Source of the DNA: Acidimicrobiaceae bacterium
Lineage (GTDB): Bacteria > Actinomycetota > Acidimicrobiia > Acidimicrobiales > Bog-793
Reading direction: 5' to 3'
Assembly: GCA_025463965.1 (NCBI GenBank)
Contig: JAODBN010000094.1
Span: 1-10,536 of the forward strand
DNA: 10,536 nucleotides
Shown here: piece by piece, positions 1 through 6,436 of the stretch
Layout of the letters: each line of letters opens with the position of its first letter
Numbering within the stretch: the first letter of the stretch is position 1
Notes under the pieces: model-generated
Told to the model about the DNA's origin: nothing
Databases searched by the model: none
Seen by the model: the letters and a program-made list of their open reading frames with translations, nothing else
Position numbers and translations under genes: made by a program

Positions 1-412
1 TCGGGGCGATGTAGCCAGCAACCGTCATATTCCCAGAGCCGTCATCGATTGTCTGCGAAGTCCCAGAGCCAGCAACGTGAGCAACGAATGGCTCGATGGT
101 CAGGTGGACTGACTGGCAGACAAACTAATGCTGCTCGCTCCGGAGCGCTTTGTGCCCGAAGCACCACCGGAGGAACCGGCACCGCGCCGTGGACGACGGG
201 CAGCCGAGGCAGGCGAGCAGGACAGCTGAGGGCGACTCCGTCACGGGGCGGGGAGGGTTCCAATTACGGAACCCTCCCCGCCCAACCCCATTTGGGGGAG
301 AGCGGCCGGACAACGGCCCGGCGGCCCCAACAGGAGAAAACCAGGGGCCTTTGGCCCGGTTCTGCCAACGATCCCGCCCGGACAGAACTGGTAGTGTTGA
401 CGAGATGAAACA
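1..412. other. Structured, probably non-coding left end of the mobile element
   Basis: I see no convincing gene here. The first 80 bases carry short direct repeats: CCAGCAAC twice, CCCAGAGCC twice and CCGTCAT twice. One + frame from a GTG at 77 has an in-frame TGA at 110-112, then continues to a TGA at 227-229 with an E/P/A/R-rich end typical of a protein C-terminus. It may be a broken or very small gene. From 246 to 357 there is a series of GC-rich inverted repeats: a perfect 16-bp stem (246-283), CCCC/GGGG around ATTT (286-297), GGCCG/CGGCC (304-318) and GGGCC-TTT-GGCCC (345-357). Other open frames here are low-complexity and look like chance. The region precedes the XRE-recombinase unit and probably belongs to the same element. 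Confidence 0.5.
246..283. repeat. Perfect 16-bp inverted repeat, possible terminator
   Basis: The arms GGGCGGGGAGGGTTCC (246-261) and GGAACCCTCCCCGCCC (268-283) pair perfectly around a 6-base loop, AATTAC. No T-tract follows on either strand, so it is not a canonical intrinsic terminator. Stem-only terminators are reported in actinobacteria, and this one begins 16 bases after a stop codon at 227-229, which fits that use. A protein-binding or recombination site is the alternative. Confidence 0.55.
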
Positions 413-691
413 ATGGCGCGAGAATCGCGCGAGGCACTTGTGACCCAGCGAGCGAACGTCGAACGGCTCGCTGCCGAAGTCCAGCGCTTGCGGGCAGCCA
501 GCGGCCTGTCGATGCGATCGCTCGCCACCGCGGCTGGCGTAGATGTGGCCTACGTCTCACGAATCGAGCGTGGCGGCTACGACCTGCCGAACCCGCTCTA
601 CCTACGAGGCCTTGCCCGAGCGCTGTCCGTGTCGCCAGTCGAGCTACTGCTCGCCGCTGGCTACTTGGAAAAGCAGGACTTCGATAAGTAA
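413..691 (+). CDS. XRE-family helix-turn-helix DNA-binding protein
   Basis: This 92-residue protein is almost entirely one Cro/CI-type (XRE) HTH domain. Residues 32-55 (LSMRSLATAAGV, then VAYVSRIERG) show the classic two helices and the recognition-helix pattern YVSRIERG. The following LRGLARALSVSPVELLLAAGY is the usual end of this fold. It probably acts as a cytoplasmic repressor or activator, or as an excision co-factor, for the recombinase gene that starts 28 bases downstream and is probably in the same operon. That partnership is inferred from position. The ATG at 413 has only a weak ribosome binding site. A GTG at 440 (residue 10), 5 bases after GAGG, is an alternative start that keeps the whole HTH. 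GC is lower than in the genes right of the tRNA, as expected for a mobile element. Confidence 0.85.
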   Translation: MARESREALVTQRANVERLAAEVQRLRAASGLSMRSLATAAGVDVAYVSRIERGGYDLPNPLYLRGLARALSVSPVELLLAAGYLEKQDFDK

Positions 692-707
692 CAAGTTCAT
701 TATCTCT

Positions 708-714
708 AGGAGGT
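708..714 (+). promoter_or_regulatory. Ribosome binding site fixing the recombinase start
   Basis: AGGAGGT lies 5 bases before the ATG at 720 and is one of the best Shine-Dalgarno sequences in the window. It decides the start. The same frame is open back to an ATG at 543, but that stretch overlaps the XRE gene and reads as non-protein-like sequence. Confidence 0.85.
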
Positions 715-719
715 GCGCT

Positions 720-2378
720 ATGCCCACGATGTTAAAGAAGCCCCCAATATCACCGAGTGAGTTACGCCGGGCCGTCATCTACCTCCGCGTCTCCACAAAC
801 GCTCAAGCGGAAAAGGACATCGACCCCGAGGGCTACTCGCTTCCCGCACAGCGAGAGATTTGCCGTCGCAAGGTCGAAGAGCTGGGCGGAGTCGTTGTTG
901 CTGAGTACATCGATCGCGGCGAATCCGCCAAGACGACCGACCGACCAGAGTTTCAGCGCCTCCTTGCGGAGGTCCGCAATACCCACGACGCGGACCTCCT
1001 GGTTGTCTCCAAGCTTGACCGATGGGCGCGCAATCGTGAGGACGATGTCCTTATCGGGCTCAAGTTGAAGCAGATGCGGGTTCAGCTCGCCTCGGCGTCC
1101 GAGAACATTGATGAAACCCCCAGCGGCAAGTTGCTACGTGGGCTGTTCTCCAGCATCAACGAATGGTATTCAGACAACCTTGCGGGAGAAGCCATCAAGG
1201 GAATGACGCAGAAAGCCAAGATGGGCGGGACGCCCGGTATGGCTCCGATCGGGTATTCGAACGTCCGCGAGCGAGTCGAGGGCTACGAGGTTCGAACGAT
1301 CCAGGTCGACCGTGATCGAGCACCGCACATTGTTTGGGCCTATGAAACCTACGCGACCGGCGAATGGAGCCTTCACAAGCTGACGGAGGAATTGAACCGG
1401 CGCGGCATGCGCACGGTGGCGCGCGGCAAGGTAAAAAGTGAGCCGCTGCACAAGTCCCATGTCGCCAAGATTCTTATAAATCGCTACTACCTTGGCTTCG
1501 TCAACTTCCGAGGCGTCGAATACCCCGGACGTCATGAACCGCTGATCTACGCCACGCTGTTCCAGCGAGTCCAGTCGGTTCTGATCGCGCACAGAATTGC
1601 CGGGGAACGCCACTACCGCCACTACCACTACCTCAAGGGAAGCCTCTTTTGTGGTCGGTGCGGAACTCGGATGAGCTACTCCGAGGCCAATGGGCGTAGT
1701 GGGAAGTACCCATACTTTTACTGTCTAGGTCGCCACCGGGCGTCGGGCTGCGACCAACCCTACGTCCCGGCCCATGCCGCGGAAGACGCTGTTCTGCGGC
1801 ACCACGAGCGCATTCGCCCTGATCCATCGATCGTCCCCGCTCTGCAAGAGCAGCTCCGTGACACATTGGAGTTCCAGCAGGAGCGCCGCGTCTCCGAATC
1901 GAAGCGGCAACAAAAGCGCCTGAAAGACCTACGTCATAAACGAGACAAGCTCTTGGAGGCCTACTTCGCTGACGCCATTCCGGTAGACCAACTCAAGGCA
2001 CAGCAAGACCGAATCGTCTTGGAGATTCAAAACGCCGAGGACATCATCAAGACCAACGAGATCACGCTAGAGAGCGTGCAAGACACGCTCGCTCAGGTGA
2101 TGCAGCTCGTCCTCAAAGGGGCTGACCTATATCGGGTCGCAAACGACCACGGACGTCGTCTGCTCAATCAGTTTTTCTTCAAGAAGCTGAAGATCGACAT
2201 CGACGGCGTATCCGGCTCCGAGGAAGGTGACGTTGTCGAGATGATTCACCGCCTGGAGGAGGAAGGCCATGTCAAGAGGGCGCAGGCGGTCCCTGAGCGG
2301 CCCAGAGGCAATCACACAAAGAAAAACTGGCCCGTTCGATGGGCCAGTATTCAGACGTCCCAACTCTGGTGGAGGTGA
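720..2378 (+). CDS. Large serine recombinase (site-specific integrase/resolvase family)
   Basis: This 552-residue enzyme cuts and rejoins DNA at attachment sites through a serine-DNA intermediate. The N-terminal resolvase domain starts near residue 17 with AVIYLRVST, in which Ser25 is the expected nucleophile. It continues with SKLDRWARN (from residue 97) and the IDETPSGKLLRGLFSSINEW segment. A Recombinase domain follows, then a zinc ribbon with Cys311, Cys314, Cys335 and Cys344. A long charged coiled coil (about 365-470) is of the kind that controls synapsis and directionality. Size and domain order are normal for the family. It forms a unit with the upstream XRE gene. The 3' end is odd: about the last 17 codons overlap a tRNA terminator, and the stop codon lies in the tRNA-Ala acceptor stem on the other strand. 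The C-terminus may thus be supplied by the insertion site. It is probably the integrase of an element extending left. Confidence 0.95.
   Translation: MPTMLKKPPISPSELRRAVIYLRVSTNAQAEKDIDPEGYSLPAQREICRRKVEELGGVVVAEYIDRGESAKTTDRPEFQRLLAEVRNTHDADLLVVSKLDRWARNREDDVLIGLKLKQMRVQLASASENIDETPSGKLLRGLFSSINEWYSDNLAGEAIKGMTQKAKMGGTPGMAPIGYSNVRERVEGYEVRTIQVDRDRAPHIVWAYETYATGEWSLHKLTEELNRRGMRTVARGKVKSEPLHKSHVAKILINRYYLGFVNFRGVEYPGRHEPLIYATLFQRVQSVLIAHRIAGERHYRHYHYLKGSLFCGRCGTRMSYSEANGRSGKYPYFYCLGRHRASGCDQPYVPAHAAEDAVLRHHERIRPDPSIVPALQEQLRDTLEFQQERRVSESKRQQKRLKDLRHKRDKLLEAYFADAIPVDQLKAQQDRIVLEIQNAEDIIKTNEITLESVQDTLAQVMQLVLKGADLYRVANDHGRRLLNQFFFKKLKIDIDGVSGSEEGDVVEMIHRLEEEGHVKRAQAVPERPRGNHTKKNWPVRWASIQTSQLWWR
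2322..2348 (-). terminator. Intrinsic terminator of tRNA-Ala
   Basis: Read on the - strand, ACTGGCCC and GGGCCAGT form a perfect 8-bp stem (2341-2348 with 2326-2333) around a 7-base loop. TTTTTCTTT follows at once. It begins 18 bases after the CCA end of the tRNA, so it is the tRNA terminator. It also shields the recombinase gene, whose coding 3' end it overlaps, from antisense transcription. Confidence 0.85.
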
Positions 2379-2442
2379 GCGGACTCGAACCGCCGACTTC
2401 CACGTTGCGAACGTGGCGCTCTACCAGCTGAGCTACACCCCC
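2367..2442 (-). tRNA. tRNA-Ala, anticodon CGC
   Basis: The - strand folds into a full cloverleaf. The acceptor stem is GGGGGTG with CACCTCC, the D stem is GCTC/GAGC, and the anticodon stem CCACG/CGTGG holds the loop TTCGCAA (anticodon CGC, reading GCG). The T arm is GGCGG-TTCGAGT-CCGCT. The discriminator is A and CCA is encoded (2367-2369). The third acceptor pair is G3-U70, the hallmark identity element of tRNA-Ala, which agrees with the anticodon. Its 3' end abuts and overlaps the recombinase gene, making it the probable integration target of the element to the left. Confidence 0.96.
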
Positions 2443-2587
2443 AGGGTGGGCCAGCGCCGAAGCGCCGAGCCGGCCCCAAGGTTACCCTGCCTGTCGAGGT
2501 TCGCTCGCCGCATGGCCTTGCGTCCGCCCTCGGGCGGGCTGCGGTCGAGAGAGAGCGGCGTCCGGGCCGAGGATCGGAGGAGAGAGC

Positions 2588-2716
2588 GTGGCTCGCGACG
2601 TGGCGCCTGCAGCCGTTGACCTGACGGTCGTCGGTCGGCCCGGACCGCTCGAGCTCGTCCAGATCGACAGCAAGCGGCGTGATACGGCCGCACCATGTTC
2701 GATTCCCGCACACTGA
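2588..2716 (+). CDS. Possible 42-residue small protein upstream of the FUSC gene
   Basis: A GTG start at 2588 is preceded by GGAGGAG (2576-2582) with a 5-base spacer, the strongest ribosome binding site in this part of the window. The frame encodes 42 residues beginning MARDVAPAAVDLTVVGRPGP and ends at a TGA 13 bases before the chosen start of the FUSC protein. No membrane segment, signal peptide or known motif is visible, and I do not recognise a family. It could be a real small protein or a leader peptide coupling translation to the next gene. A chance frame in GC-rich DNA remains possible, and the case rests on the binding site and spacing alone. Confidence 0.4.
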   Translation: MARDVAPAAVDLTVVGRPGPLELVQIDSKRRDTAAPCSIPAH

Positions 2717-2729
2717 GGCGCAGGACCCC

Positions 2730-5066
2730 GTGAGTCGTTCCGCCACCTCCAGCCGGAAAGACAAGCCCATACCGCGCGGCGCCCTCCGGGCCACCCTCGC
2801 CGAGATCACGCGCTTTGACCGGGGCGCCCTCGCTCCGGCTGGCGGGCTCCGGGTTGCCCTCGGGGTGGTGGTCGCGCTCTCCATCGGCCTGCTCGCCGGC
2901 GACAAAGGTGCCGCTGCCTCTCTCGCTGTGGGTGCCCTCTTTGTCGGCATCGCAACGGTGGCGAGCCCACGCCGCGTCTCGGTGGCGGGCCTTGCCGCCG
3001 TGTCCGGAGCCATAGGGATCTCCGTTTTCGTCGGGTCGGCCACCGGCCAGTCGAGCTGGCTGCACACCGCGGTGCTCGTTCCGTGGTGTCTTGTCGGCGG
3101 GCTCCTCATCGCACTCGACCCTCCGGCCGCAGCAGTCGGCGGTCAGTCGATCGCCGCAATGATCGTCTTCGGTCGCTTCGGCGAGTCCATCGTCGGCGCC
3201 CTTGTGCTCACCGGGTACGTGCTCGCCGGAGCCGCTATTGCCTCGGCTTTCGTGATCCTCACTCGGCCACCGCTCTCCTCGACCACCTTGCGGGCGGCGA
3301 TCTCGTCCGCAGCGCTCCAGCTCGCCGGACTGGCGACCGGCGGCAGCGGGCGGCGAAACGGGATCGCCTCCGCGGAGTCACTCGAAGGCGCGGAGCGGCT
3401 CTTCTCGACTCCTGTCGGCGACCTCCGTACGCGCGAGACCCTGCAGGCGCTCTTCGACGTTCTCCGACGGGTGCGGCTCGAGATCCTCGCCCTGGACGGG
3501 ATCGAGCGTCGCCTGGACCGAGTGCTCGAAGGCCCGGACCTGCCACTGCTGGCCAGCGCGGAAGACGAGATCGGCTCGGGAGCCAACGTGCTTCGGGGGA
3601 TCGCCGCGGTCCTGGTCGAATCGCGTGGACCGGCGCGAGATCAGCTCGACGTGACGCTACGCGACTTCGAGGCGGCAGCCCTAAGGAGCACGGGAGCACT
3701 CGGAGACGGGTCACTCTCGACCCCTGCGCCGGACGAGCCCAACGGCGGACGCGCGGCGGGTCTGCGGGAGGCGCACGAGGTGCACGCTCTTTCTGGACAC
3801 TTGGGCGCGCTGGCTGGCCAGCTGCGTGCCGCGGCTGACCTCGCACAGCGTTCGTTGGCGCCGGGGCGCCCGCTCCGAGCGGCACTGCGGGGCACGATCG
3901 AGCGGGATCGCCGCGGCGCCCGAGCGTGGCTAGCAGACCTCCTGGAACGGCTGCGCGCTCACGCCACGCTCTCGTCTCCGATCGGTCGCCATGCCGTCCG
4001 GCTCACGGTGGTGGTGACCGTCGCCGAGATCCTCGCCCAGCACACGGGGCTGTCGCGGGGGTACTGGGTGCCCCTCACCGCCTCGGTGGTTCTGCGCCCC
4101 GACTTCGCCAGCACCTTCGGCCGCGGCGCGGCACGCGTCGTGGGCACCTCGCTGGGCGTCTTGCTCGCCGGGCTGCTGACCGTCGAGATCCATCCGAGCG
4201 GCATGGCAACGGTCGTGGCCATCGGTATCTGCTGCGCGGCGGCGGCCGCCACCTTCCAAGCGAGCTACGTCGCGTTCACCGGGTTCCTGACCGGGCTCGT
4301 GGTTCTCCTCGTCGGACTGGTAACGCCGGGCAACGTCAACGCTGCCGTCGCCCGTCTGCTGGACACCTTCATCGGGGGTGCGCTCGCGCTCACCGCGTAC
4401 GCCCTGTGGCCCACCTGGTCCGAGACGAGCGCTCCCCAGGTCTTCAGCCAGCTCGCCGGGCACCAGGCCGAATACGTCGATGCGATCCTCGCCATGACGG
4501 GGGGAACTGCGCCCTACGACCGAGCAAAGCTGAGCCGCCTGGCCAGGGCCGCCCGGCGCGCCCGGGCCGCTGCCGACGAGGTGGTCAACCGATCACAGGG
4601 AGAACCACTCGGGCGCCGCGGTGAAGTCGCTCGCCGCCAGGGAACGCTTGCGGCTCTCAGCCGGGTGAGCCTCGCCAGCCACGCCCTCGCCGCCGATCTC
4701 CAAGAGCCGGGGGGCCCCGGAGCGCTCCCGGGAGCCAGCTTGCTCGGTGAGGAGGTCTCCGCCGGGCTCCGGCAGGTGGCGCGCCGGCTGGGCACGGAGC
4801 GGTCTGACAGTGGCGAGCACCCACTCGGGACCTTGCTCGGAGCCGTCGGACGTTTCCGAAGCTCGCCCGAGGAGGACGGCCGCGCACTCGAGGGCGCCTC
4901 TGCCGAGGAGCGGTTCCCGCCGCTTCGACGCCTCCATGAGCGACTGGTTGAACAGTGGGGCGACCAGCCCGAACGCGCACACCTGCTCACCGAGTCCGAC
5001 GAGCTCGTCGACGCCGTGGACACCGTTGCCGAGCTCGTCGGCCTGCTTTCCGAGCCAGAGGCCTGA
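2730..5066 (+). CDS. FUSC-family inner membrane protein (YccS/FusC-like putative exporter)
   Basis: This protein of about 778 residues has the two-module layout of FUSC/YccS-type proteins. A hydrophobic block of about six membrane segments (about 38-178) is followed by a cytoplasmic stretch of about 230 residues. A second hydrophobic block (about 418-560) leads to a hydrophilic C-terminal domain. The second block carries the family signature GYWVPLTASVVLRPDFASTF, followed by a glycine/arginine turn (GRGAARVVGTSLGV). Relatives are linked to aromatic-acid or fusaric-acid efflux, but the substrate here cannot be told from sequence. I chose the GTG at 2730 because AGGA lies 4 bases upstream. A GTG at 2679 in the same frame would add 17 unremarkable residues and has no visible binding site. 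The gene may be translationally coupled to the small frame ending at 2716, and it converges with the GlpR-like gene. Confidence 0.88.
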   Translation: MSRSATSSRKDKPIPRGALRATLAEITRFDRGALAPAGGLRVALGVVVALSIGLLAGDKGAAASLAVGALFVGIATVASPRRVSVAGLAAVSGAIGISVFVGSATGQSSWLHTAVLVPWCLVGGLLIALDPPAAAVGGQSIAAMIVFGRFGESIVGALVLTGYVLAGAAIASAFVILTRPPLSSTTLRAAISSAALQLAGLATGGSGRRNGIASAESLEGAERLFSTPVGDLRTRETLQALFDVLRRVRLEILALDGIERRLDRVLEGPDLPLLASAEDEIGSGANVLRGIAAVLVESRGPARDQLDVTLRDFEAAALRSTGALGDGSLSTPAPDEPNGGRAAGLREAHEVHALSGHLGALAGQLRAAADLAQRSLAPGRPLRAALRGTIERDRRGARAWLADLLERLRAHATLSSPIGRHAVRLTVVVTVAEILAQHTGLSRGYWVPLTASVVLRPDFASTFGRGAARVVGTSLGVLLAGLLTVEIHPSGMATVVAIGICCAAAAATFQASYVAFTGFLTGLVVLLVGLVTPGNVNAAVARLLDTFIGGALALTAYALWPTWSETSAPQVFSQLAGHQAEYVDAILAMTGGTAPYDRAKLSRLARAARRARAAADEVVNRSQGEPLGRRGEVARRQGTLAALSRVSLASHALAADLQEPGGPGALPGASLLGEEVSAGLRQVARRLGTERSDSGEHPLGTLLGAVGRFRSSPEEDGRALEGASAEERFPPLRRLHERLVEQWGDQPERAHLLTESDELVDAVDTVAELVGLLSEPEA

Positions 5067-5157
5067 GGCAGGCCAGCACAGGACGAAGCGCTGGTGGCGG
5101 AGACGAGAGCGGCCAAACGGCGGGCGCGGGCCCTGGCGCCTGGTCCTGCTCAGTTGC

Positions 5158-5691
5158 TCAGGAGGTCGCCTCGACGATGACGAAGGCGGGACGCACGGGC
5201 CGGATCGGAACGATGATCGCACCGGGGCCGCCCGTGTTGGCGCCGGCCTCCGAGACAACGGCGGGTCGCAGCGGGCGGGCCAGCACGTCGGCCTCGATGC
5301 GCGCGATGCGCACCAGCAGCGCGCAGTAAGCGGCGCCCAACAGGACCGAGGCCAGCGAGAGATCCCACAGGGGTCGCAAGGACGGCACCGCTCCGAGGAG
5401 GAAGCTGCCGAAGATCGTCGCCGAGAGCACGACGAGCACGCGGCGACGGCGCGCACGGCGAGCGCGCACTCGCTCGCGGTCCGCCCGACGAAGCTGCTCC
5501 TCGCGTCGACACACCGCCTCGACCGCCTCGGCGTCAGCCACCCCTTCGATGTGAGGGTAGGAGCGAGAGAGCCGCCGGCTGCTGTGGTGGAAGCGAGAGA
5601 CCGAGGTGGAGAGCTGCCACTGGGAGCGCTTCTTGAGGGCGATAGGCAGAAGGGCCGCCACCCACACCAGCACCAAAACGAAAACGAGCAC
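5158..5691 (-). CDS. GlpR/SepX-like actinobacterial membrane protein
   Basis: The protein has about 177 residues. An N-terminal membrane segment (about 2-18) ends in LLPIALKKRSQ and is followed by SRFHHSSRRLS, the pattern of actinobacterial GlpR/SepX proteins (a membrane segment ending VP/LP, then KR/RR and an Arg/Ser-rich stretch). A strongly basic region (62-84) precedes two further membrane segments (84-102 and 109-128) and a Pro/Val-rich tail. In Streptomyces SepX is a membrane divisome component, and GlpR is named as the receptor of the gephyrin-like molybdotransferase Glp. The adjacent moaC and nearby FmdB gene fit the known actinobacterial neighbourhood. The GTG at 5691 lies 11 bases after GGAGG. 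A GTG at 5775 would add 28 residues lacking membrane character and has no binding site. Assignment rests on pattern and context. Confidence 0.65.
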   Translation of the reverse strand: MLVFVLVLVWVAALLPIALKKRSQWQLSTSVSRFHHSSRRLSRSYPHIEGVADAEAVEAVCRREEQLRRADRERVRARRARRRRVLVVLSATIFGSFLLGAVPSLRPLWDLSLASVLLGAAYCALLVRIARIEADVLARPLRPAVVSEAGANTGGPGAIIVPIRPVRPAFVIVEATS

Positions 5692-5830
5692 CGCGCCGAT
5701 AACCTCCGCGCCAGACCTGCCGGACTGTCGGCAGAAAGCTACCGGGTCACCGCATCGCGCGGGTGGATCGCGCACATCGTCATGGGAAGTTCACCTGATC
5801 GCGCGAGCCCATACGGCCCGCCCGTGGCCG

Positions 5831-6331
5831 TCAGGCCTCGGCACCATCCAGGCGACGCCAACTGCCAGAGCGCCCGCCGGTCTTCTCCCAAAGGCACAGC
5901 TCGCCAATAGACATGGTGCGGTCAGCGGACTTGCACATGTCGTAGATGGTCAAAGCGGCCACGGCGCAGGACGTCAGGGCTTCCATCTCCACACCGGTGC
6001 GATCGAAGGTCTCGACCTGGGACTCCACTCCGACGTGGTCGTCGCCGATCGTGAAGCTCACCGAGACGCTGCCGACGAGCAGCGGGTGGCAGAGAGGGAT
6101 GAGGTCGGCTGCCCGCTTGGCCGCCTGGATGCCGGCGATGCGCGCCGTGGCGAGGACATCGCCCTTGGTGATGGCGTTGCTTGCCACCTTCGCAGTGGTG
6201 TCCGGGAGCATCAGGACCTTGCAGCGCGCCAGCGCCCTGCGGTGGGTGGGCTCGCGCGGTGTGACGTCCACCATGCGCGCTCGGCCGAGCGGATCAATAT
6301 CAGTGAGGAGACGCTCGGACATTTGAATCAT
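5831..6331 (-). CDS. moaC: MoaC, cyclic pyranopterin monophosphate synthase
   Basis: MoaC converts 3',8-cyclo-7,8-dihydro-GTP, made by MoaA, to cyclic pyranopterin monophosphate, the first stable intermediate of molybdenum cofactor synthesis. The 166-residue length is normal for this cytoplasmic enzyme. All signature blocks are present: KGDVLATARIAGIQAAKRA, LIPLCHPL, GVEMEALTSCAVAALTIYDM and CKSADRTMSIGEL. Residues matching the E. coli active site are Lys56, His82, Glu115, Glu117, Asp131 and Lys134. I chose the ATG at 6331, which has AGGAG 11 bases upstream. ATGs at 6322 and 6385 are alternatives, the latter overlapping the CIRCE operator. The gene is divergent from the FmdB-type gene, with 105 bases between starts, and lies 139 bases upstream of the GlpR-like gene, possibly in one operon. 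No moaA, moaE or moeA is in the window. Confidence 0.96.
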   Translation of the reverse strand: MIQMSERLLTDIDPLGRARMVDVTPREPTHRRALARCKVLMLPDTTAKVASNAITKGDVLATARIAGIQAAKRAADLIPLCHPLLVGSVSVSFTIGDDHVGVESQVETFDRTGVEMEALTSCAVAALTIYDMCKSADRTMSIGELCLWEKTGGRSGSWRRLDGAEA

Positions 6332-6378
6332 TCTAGGCCCCACTCCTAGCTCCGGGGGCCGGTCGGTCGACGGTATGC

Positions 6379-6405
6379 TTGGCACTCGACATGCTGGAGT
6401 GCCAA
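6379..6405 (+). promoter_or_regulatory. CIRCE operator (HrcA binding site)
   Basis: TTGGCACTC, nine bases, then GAGTGCCAA form a perfect 9-bp inverted repeat. The classic CIRCE is TTAGCACTC-N9-GAGTGCTAA, so this differs only by one symmetric A-to-G change of the kind seen in GC-rich genomes. It lies 31 bases before the FmdB-type start. A candidate -10 hexamer, TATGCT (6374-6379), overlaps its left end, so the operator would cover the transcription start, as expected for repression. No good -35 is visible. The moaC start is only 47 bases away on the other side. HrcA itself is not in the window. Confidence 0.9.
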
Positions 6406-6436
6406 CGTCTCCCAGCGAGCCGAACCAGGAGCCCGG

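Noticed and set aside
49..443. Two + frames of 119 and 97 codons at the left end
   Set aside because: They are low-complexity, run through the hairpins and overlap the XRE gene start, with no ribosome binding site.
543..719. N-terminal extension of the recombinase to an ATG at 543
   Set aside because: It overlaps the XRE gene in another frame, reads as Ser/Thr/Cys-rich non-homologous sequence, and the strong AGGAGGT points to the ATG at 720.
2443..2510. Promoter of the tRNA-Ala gene
   Set aside because: TAACCT and TCGACA hexamers are present on - but only 7 bases apart, so no convincing -35/-10 pair can be assigned.
2351..3109. Open frame of 252 codons on - over the tRNA and start of the FUSC gene
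   Set aside because: It runs through the tRNA gene and is antisense to clear membrane segments; the composition is Arg/Ala/Pro-rich shadow sequence.
5067..5157. Terminator between the convergent FUSC and GlpR-like genes
   Set aside because: Only short GC-rich complementarity (GGCGC with GCGCC) and no T-tract on either strand; not enough to call.
4593..5910. Overlapping Arg/Ser-rich frames on both strands around the FUSC/GlpR junction
   Set aside because: No start signal or recognisable domain; they are shadows of the FUSC C-terminus and the GlpR-like gene.
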